Below are positions 8,370-18,513 of a stretch of 64,000 nucleotides of DNA, one piece after another (the first letter of the stretch is position 1; each line of letters begins with the position of its first letter). The position numbers and the translations under genes are program-made. Below the pieces are notes generated by a model, which made no database searches, was not told the DNA's origin, and was given only the letters and a program-made list of their open reading frames with translations. This DNA is from Neisseria sicca 4320 (GTDB taxonomy: Bacteria > Pseudomonadota > Gammaproteobacteria > Burkholderiales > Neisseriaceae). The stretch spans positions 1 to 64,000 of the forward strand of contig NZ_AEPF01000058.1 of NCBI RefSeq assembly GCF_000193735.1, written 5' to 3'.

Positions 8370-9710
8370 TCATTGGTTTTTCAGACGACCTTCCTGCGCC
8401 GCCTTGTCAGGTTCCAGCCATGCCACGTCGCACTCTGCCAGCGCATTGCGCCAGTGGTTCAATGTTTCGGACAGGTCGTCTGAAAGCGCCCGCTCCGTCA
8501 AAAGCTGCACCACCGCCCCGCCCTGCGCCGCTTCAGAGAGTCGGACAATCTGCCGCAACACGCCGCGGTCGGGGACGGTTTCCGCGCGTACGCCGATGAG
8601 AAGCTGGGCGGGTTTCTGTTTCAACTCGTTTTCCAAAGCGGCAACCTCTTCCCGATTCGCCGCCACGCCTTTATCCAGCCATTCCTGCGCCAATCTGCCC
8701 GCAAACCATGTGCCTTCGTGCCATTCGGTTTCCAGCATGACTGCCCATTTGGGCGCGTCGTTTAAGGTGATTTTCGGAGAAACGGCAGACACGGTTTCCT
8801 GACGCGTATCCGCATCGACAATTTTGTTCTGCCAGCGGCGGATGACCGCCTGATAATAAGGTTTCTCCAAATCCAGCTTGCTTTGGCTTGTTTTTAAAAA
8901 GATTTTGCACACCGCCCAAGCCAGCAGGCGCGGCAGGATGCCGTAGCAGGCAATGCTGCCGACCAACAATCCCGACCACGCGCGCGCATCGGCGATGTTG
9001 CCGTTCAGACGACCTTCGACCACCGCCCGCGCATCGGGTGCAGGGAAACCGAGTTTCGACGGCAACCACGCCAACATTTCCACCGCGCGTACCGAAGCGG
9101 CATTGCTCAACAGCGTGCTTTCCCAGTTGAACGTATATTGGCGAACCAAAAGCAGCAGCAATACCGACACCAGCATCCCGCTCAGGGTGCAGAGCCATAG
9201 ACTGTGCGAAGTCGCACCGGCGATCCAACGCGCCGAAGGCTGCCACCACTCGTCCGCATACAGCCGAAACACCGCCTGATTGACGGGATCTTTACCCCGA
9301 AACCACGTCGCCGGACTGCTGAAAAACCGCCCCACTTTCACGCGCAGGAACAGCGATGCCAACCATACCGCCAACATCAGCGTATTCATACCCAACACGC
9401 CCGCCAAAATCAGGAAGAAATTCAGCCCTTGGCTGTCCATCAGAAGGTAAGTACCTGAAAAGCCGGTACTGAACATCACCGTCGCCGCCACGATCCACAG
9501 CCAAAACGACCCGGTACGCACTTGTTCCAAGGTATGCCGAAGCTGACTGTCTCTGTCTATCATCTCCGCGCGGCGGATGATTTTGCCTTCCGCACCGCCT
9601 TCGACATGACGCAATGCCTCGGTCGCCTGCACGGGATCGCCGGCAAAAATATAGCCGCCCTCTTCCAAAATACGGACAAGCTCGGCGAGTTTTCGGGATG
9701 GGTTCAACAT
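8370..9710 (-). CDS. DUF2868 membrane protein
   Basis: About 446 residues from the start at 9710 (MLNPSRKLAELVRILEEG). Hydrophobic segments occur at about residues 78-95, 103-122, 175-195 and 260-285, so it is a polytopic inner-membrane protein with a large soluble C-terminal part. It matches the DUF2868 pattern, which typically precedes a DUF3482 GTPase, as it does here with a 72-base gap. Upstream codons back to 9770 cover an uptake sequence and are unlikely to be translated. Function unknown; the pairing suggests the GTPase acts with or on this protein. Confidence 0.8.
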   Translation of the reverse strand: MLNPSRKLAELVRILEEGGYIFAGDPVQATEALRHVEGGAEGKIIRRAEMIDRDSQLRHTLEQVRTGSFWLWIVAATVMFSTGFSGTYLLMDSQGLNFFLILAGVLGMNTLMLAVWLASLFLRVKVGRFFSSPATWFRGKDPVNQAVFRLYADEWWQPSARWIAGATSHSLWLCTLSGMLVSVLLLLLVRQYTFNWESTLLSNAASVRAVEMLAWLPSKLGFPAPDARAVVEGRLNGNIADARAWSGLLVGSIACYGILPRLLAWAVCKIFLKTSQSKLDLEKPYYQAVIRRWQNKIVDADTRQETVSAVSPKITLNDAPKWAVMLETEWHEGTWFAGRLAQEWLDKGVAANREEVAALENELKQKPAQLLIGVRAETVPDRGVLRQIVRLSEAAQGGAVVQLLTERALSDDLSETLNHWRNALAECDVAWLEPDKAAQEGRLKNQ

Positions 9711-9855
9711 AAATAAGGTCGTCTGAAAGGGATAGTGAAAACGCAAAGATTTTATCACAGCCCTTTTCATTCGTAGACAGGATTCTTGAGTCCGGCGTTT
9801 TTATAGCAAATGGCAAGGTTCACTTCTTTTTAACCCCTGTCTGCCACCAACCATC

Positions 9856-9875
9856 ATTTCCGCGCAAGCGGGAAT
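9856..9875. repeat. dRS3-like neisserial repeat
   Basis: ATTTCC, eight bases, GGGAAT matches the neisserial dRS3 consensus ATTCCC-N8-GGGAAT with one mismatch. Such 20-bp units flank NIME arrays and serve as recombination and phage integration targets. Confidence 0.6.
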
Positions 9876-9976
9876 TTATTGGAAACCCCAATAAAGAGAT
9901 ATTGGCAAATCGTCGGTGAAATTCAAAACCAGCTTTCAGACTGCGTGGCAATGTCAAAAAATAAAAACTAAGTACC

Positions 9977-10024
9977 AAAAAGGTCGTCTGAAAACCTTTG
10001 AATACAGGTTTTCAGACGACCTTT
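9977..10024. terminator. Uptake-sequence hairpin terminator after icd
   Basis: AAAAAGGTCGTCTGAAAACCT and its complement flank an 8-base loop just downstream of the icd stop. Confidence 0.8.
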
Positions 10025-10051
10025 CATGTTTACAGCTTTACCGTAACACTT

Positions 10052-12294
<2,243 letters not shown>

Positions 12295-12398
12295 TTAGGT
12301 TTTTCTTTTCGAATGCGGTGTAAAAGGCGCACTGCGTGGCTATTATGGCATATTTCGGCAGGCTTGGGATATGGTTTTAATATGTTATCAAGCGGCTT

Positions 12399-12564
12399 GT
12401 AAAGGTCTCTGCCAATCAATCACCTGCTCCAACTTCAATAGTGGGGAAACGGTTGATGTGTTTGGTAATCATGGCTTGGGCGGTTTATTGGAAGAAGGTG
12501 TTCATGAGGAATCTCCTAAATGTCTTGATTGAGAATTTAGGGGATTTTGGGGGATGCAAAGGTC
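12399..12564 (-). mobile_element. IS1106/IS5-type insertion sequence remnant
   Basis: Reading leftward: GACCTTTGCATCCCCCAAAA at 12564 resembles the terminal repeat of neisserial IS5-family elements. A degraded transposase N-terminus starts at 12505: MNTFFQ, an in-frame stop, then TAQAMITKHINRFP. After a frameshift come codons for LEQVIDWQ, which is how IS1106 transposase begins. It ends at GAGACCTTTACA near 12399, again like an element end. About 30 codons of transposase survive, so it is dead. Apart from this and a hairpin at 12672, the gap 12277-12728 holds nothing I recognise. Confidence 0.7.
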
Positions 12565-12671
12565 CCCGCCTATGATTTCTCTTGCTCTTTTCCCGGTCAT
12601 TTGACCAGTATGCGAGACAAAATCTAATCGGTTTACTAAGTTTTCCAATCCCGTTTGGCAATAAACAAATA

Positions 12672-12697
12672 GCCAGTCTGAGAAAGTTCAGACTGGC
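12672..12697. terminator. Hairpin downstream of dmpR
   Basis: GCCAGTCTGA and TCAGACTGGC form a perfect 10-bp stem with a 6-base loop, followed on the minus strand by a T-rich stretch. Likely terminator of the regulator gene. Confidence 0.65.
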
Positions 12698-12728
12698 ATG
12701 GTTATATTGACTGCATTAATTGCGTTTA

Positions 12729-14420
12729 TTAAGCATGCAAACTGTATTTCTTCAACTTGTAGTCCAGCGTGGCGCGGCTGATATTCAGTTTTCGCGCGGC
12801 TTCGGAAATATTGCCGCCGCTGCAGCGTACAGCTTCCCGCAGAATATCGGCAACCCAGTTTTCCAAATCGAAACCGTTCTCCAGTAGCTGGCTGATATAC
12901 GCATCTTTGCTGTTTGTGTTCACGCTGGCCGACAATGCTTCACCGGCTATACTGAAATAATCCAAACCGGGTGTGAAATGTGGGAAAAGGTTTTGCGCTT
13001 CAATAACATGGTTGTGCTCGGTTAGGATGATGCCGCGTTCAATAACGTTTTCCAACTCGCGGATGTTGCCTAGCCATTGGTGTTTGAGTAGGAGTTCGCG
13101 CCCCTGGTCACTGATGCCGAGTATCTTTTTCTTGTAAATCTCACTGTATTTATCAAGAAAATATTTGATTAGCAAGGGAATATCCTGCCTTCGTTCGCGC
13201 AGAGGAGGAATATAGACGGGGAAGGTGTTGAGGCGGTAATAGAGATCGGCGCGGAATTTGCCGGCAGCTACAGCTTCAGCGAGGCTTTCATTGGTGGCGG
13301 CTACCAGCCGTACATCGACTTTGAGTACTTGTACGCCGCCTACGCGCTCCAGTTCGCCTTCTTGCAAAACCCGTAATAATGCGGCTTGTGCCCGCGGAGA
13401 TAGTTCGGCGACTTCATCGAGGAAAATCGTGCCTTTGTCGGCTCGTTCAAATTTGCCGGCTTTGCTTTGTGTGGCGCCGGTAAAGGCGCCACGCTCGACG
13501 CCGAAGAGTTCAGCTTCAATTAGTTCGGGCGGGATGCAGGCGCAGTTGATGGCGACGAAAGGCTGGTTGCTTCTGTCGCTGCCGGCGTGCAGCCCTTTGG
13601 CAAAGGCTTCTTTGCCGACACCAGTTTCGCCTTCAAGCAATACAGCGGCTTTGCTTTTGGAGGCTTTGTTGAGCATTTCACACACATGGCGGAAGGCAGG
13701 AGATTCGCCTACAGCATCAAATAGACTGTCTTGCTCGAGCAGGTCGTTTTGCTTGCGGTGTTTAAGTTCGTCTAACTCGCTACGCAGGCTGAACAGCTCT
13801 TCTTCAACGGGATCGGGCAACATCGAGCGTTCTAAATCAGTAGTCTCGTCCCATTCTTCTATAGGTTTTCCGATGATGTGGCAGTGGGTATGCCCCATGG
13901 CTTCACATTGGGTTTCGGTAAAGGCAATCTGCTTGCCCATGAAATAGCTGCTGTATCCGCTGGCATAGCCGAGCAAAGTCCAACACACTGGCTCTTGGCT
14001 GATACCGTTTTTCTTTTTGTGGTAGGCCACTTCAAGCGAATCTTCCCATGCAAATACTCCGTAAAACTTGCCGTGTTCGATGTCGATATCGAGCGTAACT
14101 GGCGTCACTTTCACCATGCCACGGGTGGTGTGCAGCTGGGGGCCGACTAGAAATGCATCTCTCGGGTTGCTGCAGGGACGTACTTTTTGGGCGGTTTCGG
14201 CATCTTGCACACCAGCGTAATAGCCATATCGCATGAAAAAGCGTTTCGCCCGTTCTTTACCCAAAGATTCGACCAAATCTTCGCGTAGCCGCCATAATGC
14301 GTAGGCGTGGCTCAGTAGCATACGCTTTTCGCAAAACCAGATTTTTCCGTTCTCCACATCAAATCTGATTTGATTTATCAGGTCTTGTTTGTGTATCTGT
14401 GTTGTTTGGTGTGGTGACAT
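12729..14420 (-). CDS. dmpR: DmpR/MopR-type phenol-responsive sigma-54 activator
   Basis: A 563-residue NtrC-class activator that binds phenol and drives sigma-54 transcription of phenol hydroxylase operons. Domains: XylR_N/V4R sensor (about 10-200), linker, AAA+ domain with Walker A GETGVGKE (264-271), the sigma-54 contact loop GAFTGA (311-316) and Walker B TIFLDEVAEL, then a C-terminal Fis-type helix-turn-helix (NISEAARKLNISRATLDYKL). Counting nine residues of offset to MopR, the phenol-pocket His106 and Trp134 correspond to His97 and Trp125. The zinc ligands Cys155, Glu178, Cys181 and Cys189 correspond to Cys146, Glu169, Cys172 and Cys180. All are present. Divergent from dmpK; AAAGGA precedes its ATG. 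Confidence 0.95.
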   Translation of the reverse strand: MSPHQTTQIHKQDLINQIRFDVENGKIWFCEKRMLLSHAYALWRLREDLVESLGKERAKRFFMRYGYYAGVQDAETAQKVRPCSNPRDAFLVGPQLHTTRGMVKVTPVTLDIDIEHGKFYGVFAWEDSLEVAYHKKKNGISQEPVCWTLLGYASGYSSYFMGKQIAFTETQCEAMGHTHCHIIGKPIEEWDETTDLERSMLPDPVEEELFSLRSELDELKHRKQNDLLEQDSLFDAVGESPAFRHVCEMLNKASKSKAAVLLEGETGVGKEAFAKGLHAGSDRSNQPFVAINCACIPPELIEAELFGVERGAFTGATQSKAGKFERADKGTIFLDEVAELSPRAQAALLRVLQEGELERVGGVQVLKVDVRLVAATNESLAEAVAAGKFRADLYYRLNTFPVYIPPLRERRQDIPLLIKYFLDKYSEIYKKKILGISDQGRELLLKHQWLGNIRELENVIERGIILTEHNHVIEAQNLFPHFTPGLDYFSIAGEALSASVNTNSKDAYISQLLENGFDLENWVADILREAVRCSGGNISEAARKLNISRATLDYKLKKYSLHA

Positions 14421-14488
14421 AGTATTGTTCCTTTGTACGTATTATCACGGTGGCCTTTATTTGTTTGTTTACTTATTCATTTGTATCT

Positions 14489-14528
14489 AAATGCCTATCT
14501 GAAAAAAACAGTTTTCAGATAGGCATTT
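14489..14528. repeat. Inverted pair of off-dialect uptake-like sequences
   Basis: ATGCCTATCTGAAAA and its complement face each other across 6-7 bases in the dmpR-dmpK gap. The spacing and CTGAA end look like a neisserial uptake-sequence pair. However, TGCCTATCTGAA differs from the host AGGTCGTCTGAA and is closer to TGCCTGTCTGAA, which I recall as the N. wadsworthii dialect. Confidence 0.6.
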
Positions 14529-14642
14529 GATGGCACCTTGTGTACTAATATTCACACCTATCAACATTTTGTCAAATATTTTAGTGATTTTGTAACTGTC
14601 ATTACTATGTTTTATATTTATATTTTCATTTCTGTTTGATTA

Positions 14643-14683
14643 TTTGATGAAAATGGCTTCTGCACTTCACCAAATGATGAAAT
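14643..14683. promoter_or_regulatory. Possible DmpR upstream activating sites
   Basis: TGATGAAA occurs at 14645-14652 and again at 14675-14682, exactly 30 bases (three helical turns) apart, in an AT-rich stretch about 125-160 bases before the predicted start site. Position and spacing fit the paired enhancer sites of DmpR/XylR, but each copy matches the TTGATCAA half-site only partly. Confidence 0.35.
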
Positions 14684-14777
14684 ATTTTTCCAGATTGCTT
14701 TTCATACCTCTGTATGTATTTCCCTGTAAAAAAATTATTTACTTAATTATCATTATCTTGCGATTTATATTTGGGTT

Positions 14778-14793
14778 TGGCATTAAAAATGCT
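14778..14793 (+). promoter_or_regulatory. Sigma-54 (-24/-12) promoter of the phenol operon
   Basis: TGGCATTAAAAATGCT keeps the invariant GG and GC at the correct 12-base phase of the TGGCAC-N5-TTGCW consensus. It lies about 54 bases before the dmpK start, on the strand expected for activation by the divergent DmpR. The rest of the gap 14421-14846 holds the off-dialect uptake pair and the candidate activator sites. Confidence 0.65.
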
Positions 14794-14846
14794 TAGTCTT
14801 TCATGAGGCTTGTCCATTATGAGTCCATTATAAGAGGAGGAAGTGG

Positions 14847-15101
14847 ATGAATATGCAAACAACTGCTCCGGCCAGATTTGTAAAGTATGTTCGGGTACGC
14901 AGCGAGTCTGATGCTCGTTTTGTTGAGTTTGACTTTGCGATTAATGACCCATCGCTGTTTGTGGAGCTCATCATGCCGAAAGACTGTTTTGATGTGTTTT
15001 GCCGACGCAACGAAGTCGTGTATATGACCGAAGAGCAAGCGGAGAAAAACGATGAAGAAGCAGCCAAATGGCGCTACGGTACTGAAGCCGAGCTACGATA
15101 A
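14847..15101 (+). CDS. dmpK: Phenol hydroxylase assembly protein, DmpK
   Basis: An 84-residue protein matching the phenol hydroxylase subunit family PF06099: RFVKYVRVRSESDARFVEFD, then LFVELIMPKDCFDVFCRRN and a charged C-terminal tail. In Pseudomonas, DmpK is not part of the active enzyme but helps the oxygenase acquire or keep its iron. It is the first gene of the operon, with a strong ribosome site (AAGAGGAGGAAG) before the ATG. A second in-frame ATG two codons later is an alternative start. Confidence 0.9.
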   Translation: MNMQTTAPARFVKYVRVRSESDARFVEFDFAINDPSLFVELIMPKDCFDVFCRRNEVVYMTEEQAEKNDEEAAKWRYGTEAELR

Positions 15102-15135
15102 ATCAATCAATACCATAAAAGCTGTGGTACACGGT

Positions 15136-15169
15136 TTCAGACAGCCATTTTAAGTCAAGGTCGTCTGAA
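15136..15169. repeat. Hybrid uptake-sequence pair between dmpK and dmpL
   Basis: The left arm reads TTCAGACAGCC (GGCTGTCTGAA on the other strand) while the right arm is the host form AAGGTCGTCTGAA. The two arms thus belong to different dialects, as if one arm of an ancestral pair had been converted. Confidence 0.65.
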
Positions 15170-15220
15170 AATAGTCAGTTTCACAGCCATAACCATCCCT
15201 CAAGGAGAAGGAGAAACAGA

Positions 15221-16231
15221 ATGTCTTTGGAAATCAAAACCGCTACTATCGACCCTGTGCGCCAAACCTACGCGCACATCGCCCGTCGCTTCGGCGAGAA
15301 GCCTGCTTCCCGTTATCAGGAAGCAACTTACGACGCCCAAGCTGCCGTCAATTTTCATTATCGCCCGCTCTGGATGCCCGAAAAAGAACTGAACGATCCC
15401 ACCCACACCACGCTGACTATGCAGGACTGGTATGCGCTGAAAGATCCGCGCCAGTTTTACTACGGTGCTTATGTGCAAAACCGCGCAAAGATGCAGGATA
15501 CAGCCGAGAGCAACTATGCCTTCTTTGAAAAGCGCAATCTCGCTTCGCTGATTGAAGAAAGTGTGAAAACGCGCATCATCACTGGTCTTTTGCCGCTGCG
15601 CCATGTCGAGCAAACAGCCAACCTGAACATGATGTCGTGCTGTGCTTACGGCTACGGCACTGCTTTAACTCAAGCATGCTTATATGCCGCAATGGATCGC
15701 TTGGGTATTGCCCAATACATATCGCGCATCGGTCTCTCGTTGGACGATAACAGCGGTGAATCATTAGCCGTGGCCAAAAAAGCATGGATGGAGGAACCTG
15801 TGTGGCAGGGTGTGCGTGCTTTGTGCGAAGAGCTGCTGGTCCATAAAGACTGGGGGGAATTGTTCGTTGCCCAAAATCTGGTAGTGGATACCTTACTGAA
15901 TATCGTTTTCTACCAGCATTTCGACAAATGGCTGTCTGCCAACGGAGCGCGCGATATTTCTATGTTGACCGAATTCATGCAGTCCTGTTTGAAAGACCAA
16001 GCTGGCTGGGCAGATAACGTGTTGAAAACGTTGGCCGCCGAAAACGAAACCAACCGGGAACAGCTTAAGATCTGGATGGAAAAGTGGCAGGAAAAAGCCT
16101 TTGCTGCCTACCGCCCTATCATTGCTGATCTGTTTGGCAACGAAGCCGATAACATATTGGCAGAAACAGCCGTCCAAATCCAGCAACGTGCTGCGAAAAT
16201 CGGATTAATCGAAAAAGGAAAAAAAGCATGA
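15221..16231 (+). CDS. dmpL: Phenol hydroxylase oxygenase beta subunit, DmpL
   Basis: 336 residues, the small helical subunit that forms the (alpha-beta-gamma)2 oxygenase with DmpN and DmpO. It has the ferritin-like fold but no iron ligands. Family features: QTYAHIARRFGEKPASRYQE near the start, RPLWMPEKELNDPT, and QTANLNMMSCCAYGYGTALT in the middle. A strong GGAG-rich ribosome site lies just upstream. Its stop overlaps the start of dmpM by the ATGA motif, implying coupled translation. Confidence 0.95.
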   Translation: MSLEIKTATIDPVRQTYAHIARRFGEKPASRYQEATYDAQAAVNFHYRPLWMPEKELNDPTHTTLTMQDWYALKDPRQFYYGAYVQNRAKMQDTAESNYAFFEKRNLASLIEESVKTRIITGLLPLRHVEQTANLNMMSCCAYGYGTALTQACLYAAMDRLGIAQYISRIGLSLDDNSGESLAVAKKAWMEEPVWQGVRALCEELLVHKDWGELFVAQNLVVDTLLNIVFYQHFDKWLSANGARDISMLTEFMQSCLKDQAGWADNVLKTLAAENETNREQLKIWMEKWQEKAFAAYRPIIADLFGNEADNILAETAVQIQQRAAKIGLIEKGKKA

Positions 16232-16500
16232 GTTCAAAAGTTTATCTCGCCCTGCAAGACAACGACACTTCCCGCTACATCGTAGAAGCCATCGAGCAGG
16301 ATAACCCAGAGGTGGTGGTAATCCACCAGCCCGCTATGATTCGAATGGAGTGTGAAGGGCAATTGGTTGTTAAGAAAGCCACCGTGGAAGAGAAAATGGG
16401 CCAAAGCTGGGATGTGCAGGAGCTGCATCTGAATTTAGTTACCATCGGCGGCAATGTGGATGAGGATGATGAACAACTCACCTTAAGCTGGAACCGTTAA
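16228..16500 (+). CDS. dmpM: Phenol hydroxylase effector protein, DmpM
   Basis: 90 residues. The cofactor-free regulatory protein (P2, MmoB/DmpM family) binds the oxygenase and tunes access to the diiron site; turnover is very low without it. Starts inside the dmpL stop codon. The central sequence VVVIHQPAMIRMECEGQLVV is family-like. It lies between dmpL and dmpN as in Pseudomonas. Confidence 0.93.
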   Translation: MSSKVYLALQDNDTSRYIVEAIEQDNPEVVVIHQPAMIRMECEGQLVVKKATVEEKMGQSWDVQELHLNLVTIGGNVDEDDEQLTLSWNR

Positions 16501-16535
16501 TAGCTGGCTCGAGGATTAAAGAGGAGAAAAAAACA

Positions 16536-18035
16536 ATGGCAAAGCTGAATTTAAAAGACAAATATCGTTTGCTTACGCGTGATTTAGATTGGGATTTTTC
16601 CTATCAAGACCGCAAAGAAGCATTTCCGTATGAAGACTTCGAAGGTATCAAAATTACCGACTGGTCGAAATGGGAAGACCCGTTCCGTCTCACTATGGAT
16701 GCCTATTGGAAATATCAGGCCGAAAAAGAGAAAAAACTGTATGCCATTTTTGATGCGTTTGCCCAAAACAACGGTCAGCTAAACATCTCGGATCCGCGTT
16801 ACGTCAACGCCATCAAAATCTTCTTGACCGGTGTTACCCCGCTCGAATATCAGGCTTACCAAGGCTACGCACACGTTGGTCGCCAGTTCAGTGGAATCGG
16901 TGCGCGCATTGCCTCGCAAATGCAGTCTATCGACGAATTGCGTCATGTGCAAACTCAGATCCATGCCATGAGCCACTACAACAAATATTTCGACGGCTTC
17001 CAAGACTGGAGCCATATGCACGACCGCGTGTGGTATCTCTCCGTGCCGAAATCATTTTTTGAAGACGCCCGCTCAGCCGGCCCGTTTGAATTCCTGCTCG
17101 CCATCAGTTTCGCCTTTGAATATGTGCTGACCAACCTTTTGTTCGTACCATTTATGTCTGGCGCAGCACACAACGGCGACATGGCCACCGTTACTTTCGG
17201 TTTTAGCGCACAATCCGACGAAGCCCGCCACATGACGCTCGGCCTTGAGATCATCAAATTCCTGCTTGAGCAACACGAAGACAACCTGCCCATCGTGCAG
17301 AAATGGATCGACAAATGGTTCTGGCGCGGCACCCGTCTGCTCTCTATTGTGGCTATGATGATGGACTACATGTTGCCGAACAAAGTGATGTCGTGGAAAG
17401 AAGCATGGGAAGTGTATTTTGAAGAAGCCGGCGGGGCGCTGTTTAAAGACCTCGAGCGTTACGGCATCCGCATGCCCAAATACAGCGACGTAATCGAAAA
17501 AGAAAAAGAACACATCTCGCATCAGGCTTGGTGGATTTTCTACAACTTCGGTCACGCGGCAGGCTTCCACACTTGGATTCCGACAGATGAAGAGCTGGAT
17601 TGGCTGAGCGAAAAATACCCTAACACCTTCGACAAATACTACCGCCCGCGTTGGGAATTGGCAAAAAAAATGGAAGCCGAAGGCAAGCGTTTCTATTCCA
17701 GCGGTCTGCCACAGCTTTGCCAGGTGTGCCAAGTGCCGATGGGCTTTACGGAGATGAACGGAGATGCTGGCGAAATCAGCTATCGATGCGCTGAGTTTGA
17801 AGGAGAGCGTTACCACATGTGTTCGGATGGCTGCTACGACATCTTTATGGAAGAACCTGAAAAATTCGCCCAATCCTGGTTACCCGTGCATCAGATTCTA
17901 CAAGGAAACTGTGGAGGTCCTGAACTGGAGAAAATCCTCAGCGAGTATTACCGCATCAACGTCGGTGCCGACAATCTGGACATGAAAGGTTCACCCGACG
18001 AGCAGCGCTGGAAAGAATGGAAAGGCGTGGCCTGA
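16536..18035 (+). CDS. dmpN: Phenol hydroxylase large subunit with diiron site, DmpN
   Basis: 499-residue catalytic subunit of the bacterial multicomponent monooxygenase family. It inserts one oxygen atom from O2 into phenol to give catechol. All six carboxylate/histidine diiron ligands can be placed: Glu104, Glu134 and His137 in DELRH, Glu195, and Glu229 and His232 in DEARH. The C-terminal part carries a Cys-rich, probably zinc-binding segment (CQVCQVPMGF, then CAEFEGERYHMCSDGC) typical of phenol hydroxylases. GAGGAG precedes the start. Nothing suggests loss of function. Confidence 0.97.
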   Translation: MAKLNLKDKYRLLTRDLDWDFSYQDRKEAFPYEDFEGIKITDWSKWEDPFRLTMDAYWKYQAEKEKKLYAIFDAFAQNNGQLNISDPRYVNAIKIFLTGVTPLEYQAYQGYAHVGRQFSGIGARIASQMQSIDELRHVQTQIHAMSHYNKYFDGFQDWSHMHDRVWYLSVPKSFFEDARSAGPFEFLLAISFAFEYVLTNLLFVPFMSGAAHNGDMATVTFGFSAQSDEARHMTLGLEIIKFLLEQHEDNLPIVQKWIDKWFWRGTRLLSIVAMMMDYMLPNKVMSWKEAWEVYFEEAGGALFKDLERYGIRMPKYSDVIEKEKEHISHQAWWIFYNFGHAAGFHTWIPTDEELDWLSEKYPNTFDKYYRPRWELAKKMEAEGKRFYSSGLPQLCQVCQVPMGFTEMNGDAGEISYRCAEFEGERYHMCSDGCYDIFMEEPEKFAQSWLPVHQILQGNCGGPELEKILSEYYRINVGADNLDMKGSPDEQRWKEWKGVA

Positions 18036-18090
18036 CAAGCAATTTAGCGAAGCTCACAAGTTCGTTTTAGTGAAACTCGTAAAGCTCGTT

Positions 18091-18102
18091 TTCAGACAGC
18101 CT
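18091..18102 (-). repeat. Off-dialect uptake-like sequence between dmpN and dmpO
   Basis: TTCAGACAGCCT, read as AGGCTGTCTGAA on the minus strand. It differs from the host AGGTCGTCTGAA at two adjacent bases (CT for TC), and the same CTG variant occurs at 15136. Not paired. Confidence 0.55.
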
Positions 18103-18137
18103 CATCGTCAATCAATAACAATATAAAAGGAGAAACC

Positions 18138-18500
18138 ATGCCAACTAAAGCCATCCATGAAAACTATCATGGCGACATCCGCGACCGCCGAGAAAACTTT
18201 GGCGGCAACATCCTAGTGTATGTCGGATGGGATGAACACCTGCTCTTCTGCTCAGCCAAAGCGTTTCCGCTTCCGCCGTCCATGACCTTCAAAGACTTCC
18301 GTGAGCATGTACTGCCCGAAGGTTTTGCGCAACATCCTGACTTCGAACACATCAAGTGGAACGAAGTGCAATGGCAGCTCAACAACCAAGCCTTTTTGCC
18401 TGATGACGGCAAAACGTTAGAGCAGCTCGGTTTCGACCACAAATCGCTGCTACGCTTCAAAACGCCCGGGCTGAAGGGCTGGAACGGCACCGGCGTGTAG
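18138..18500 (+). CDS. dmpO: Phenol hydroxylase gamma subunit, DmpO
   Basis: 120-residue P4 subunit, the third part of the oxygenase hexamer. Family pattern visible: KAIHENYHGDIRDRRENFGG, then YVGWDEHLLFCSAKAF, and the C-terminal LLRFKTPGLKGWNGTGV. Ribosome site AAAGGAG. Fourteen bases before dmpP. Confidence 0.94.
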   Translation: MPTKAIHENYHGDIRDRRENFGGNILVYVGWDEHLLFCSAKAFPLPPSMTFKDFREHVLPEGFAQHPDFEHIKWNEVQWQLNNQAFLPDDGKTLEQLGFDHKSLLRFKTPGLKGWNGTGV

Positions 18501-18513
18501 AAAGGGGGAAATC

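Larger units (their letters stand above)
9711..10051. other. Gene-free gap with uptake sequences and a dRS3-like element
   Basis: Holds an uptake sequence just upstream of the DUF2868 start, a dRS3-like inverted repeat at 9856-9875 and the icd terminator at 9977-10024. I see no open gene in it. Confidence 0.7.

Noticed and set aside
17073..17873. 266-codon frame opposite dmpN
   Set aside because: Antisense of a gene with all six diiron ligands; no independent evidence.
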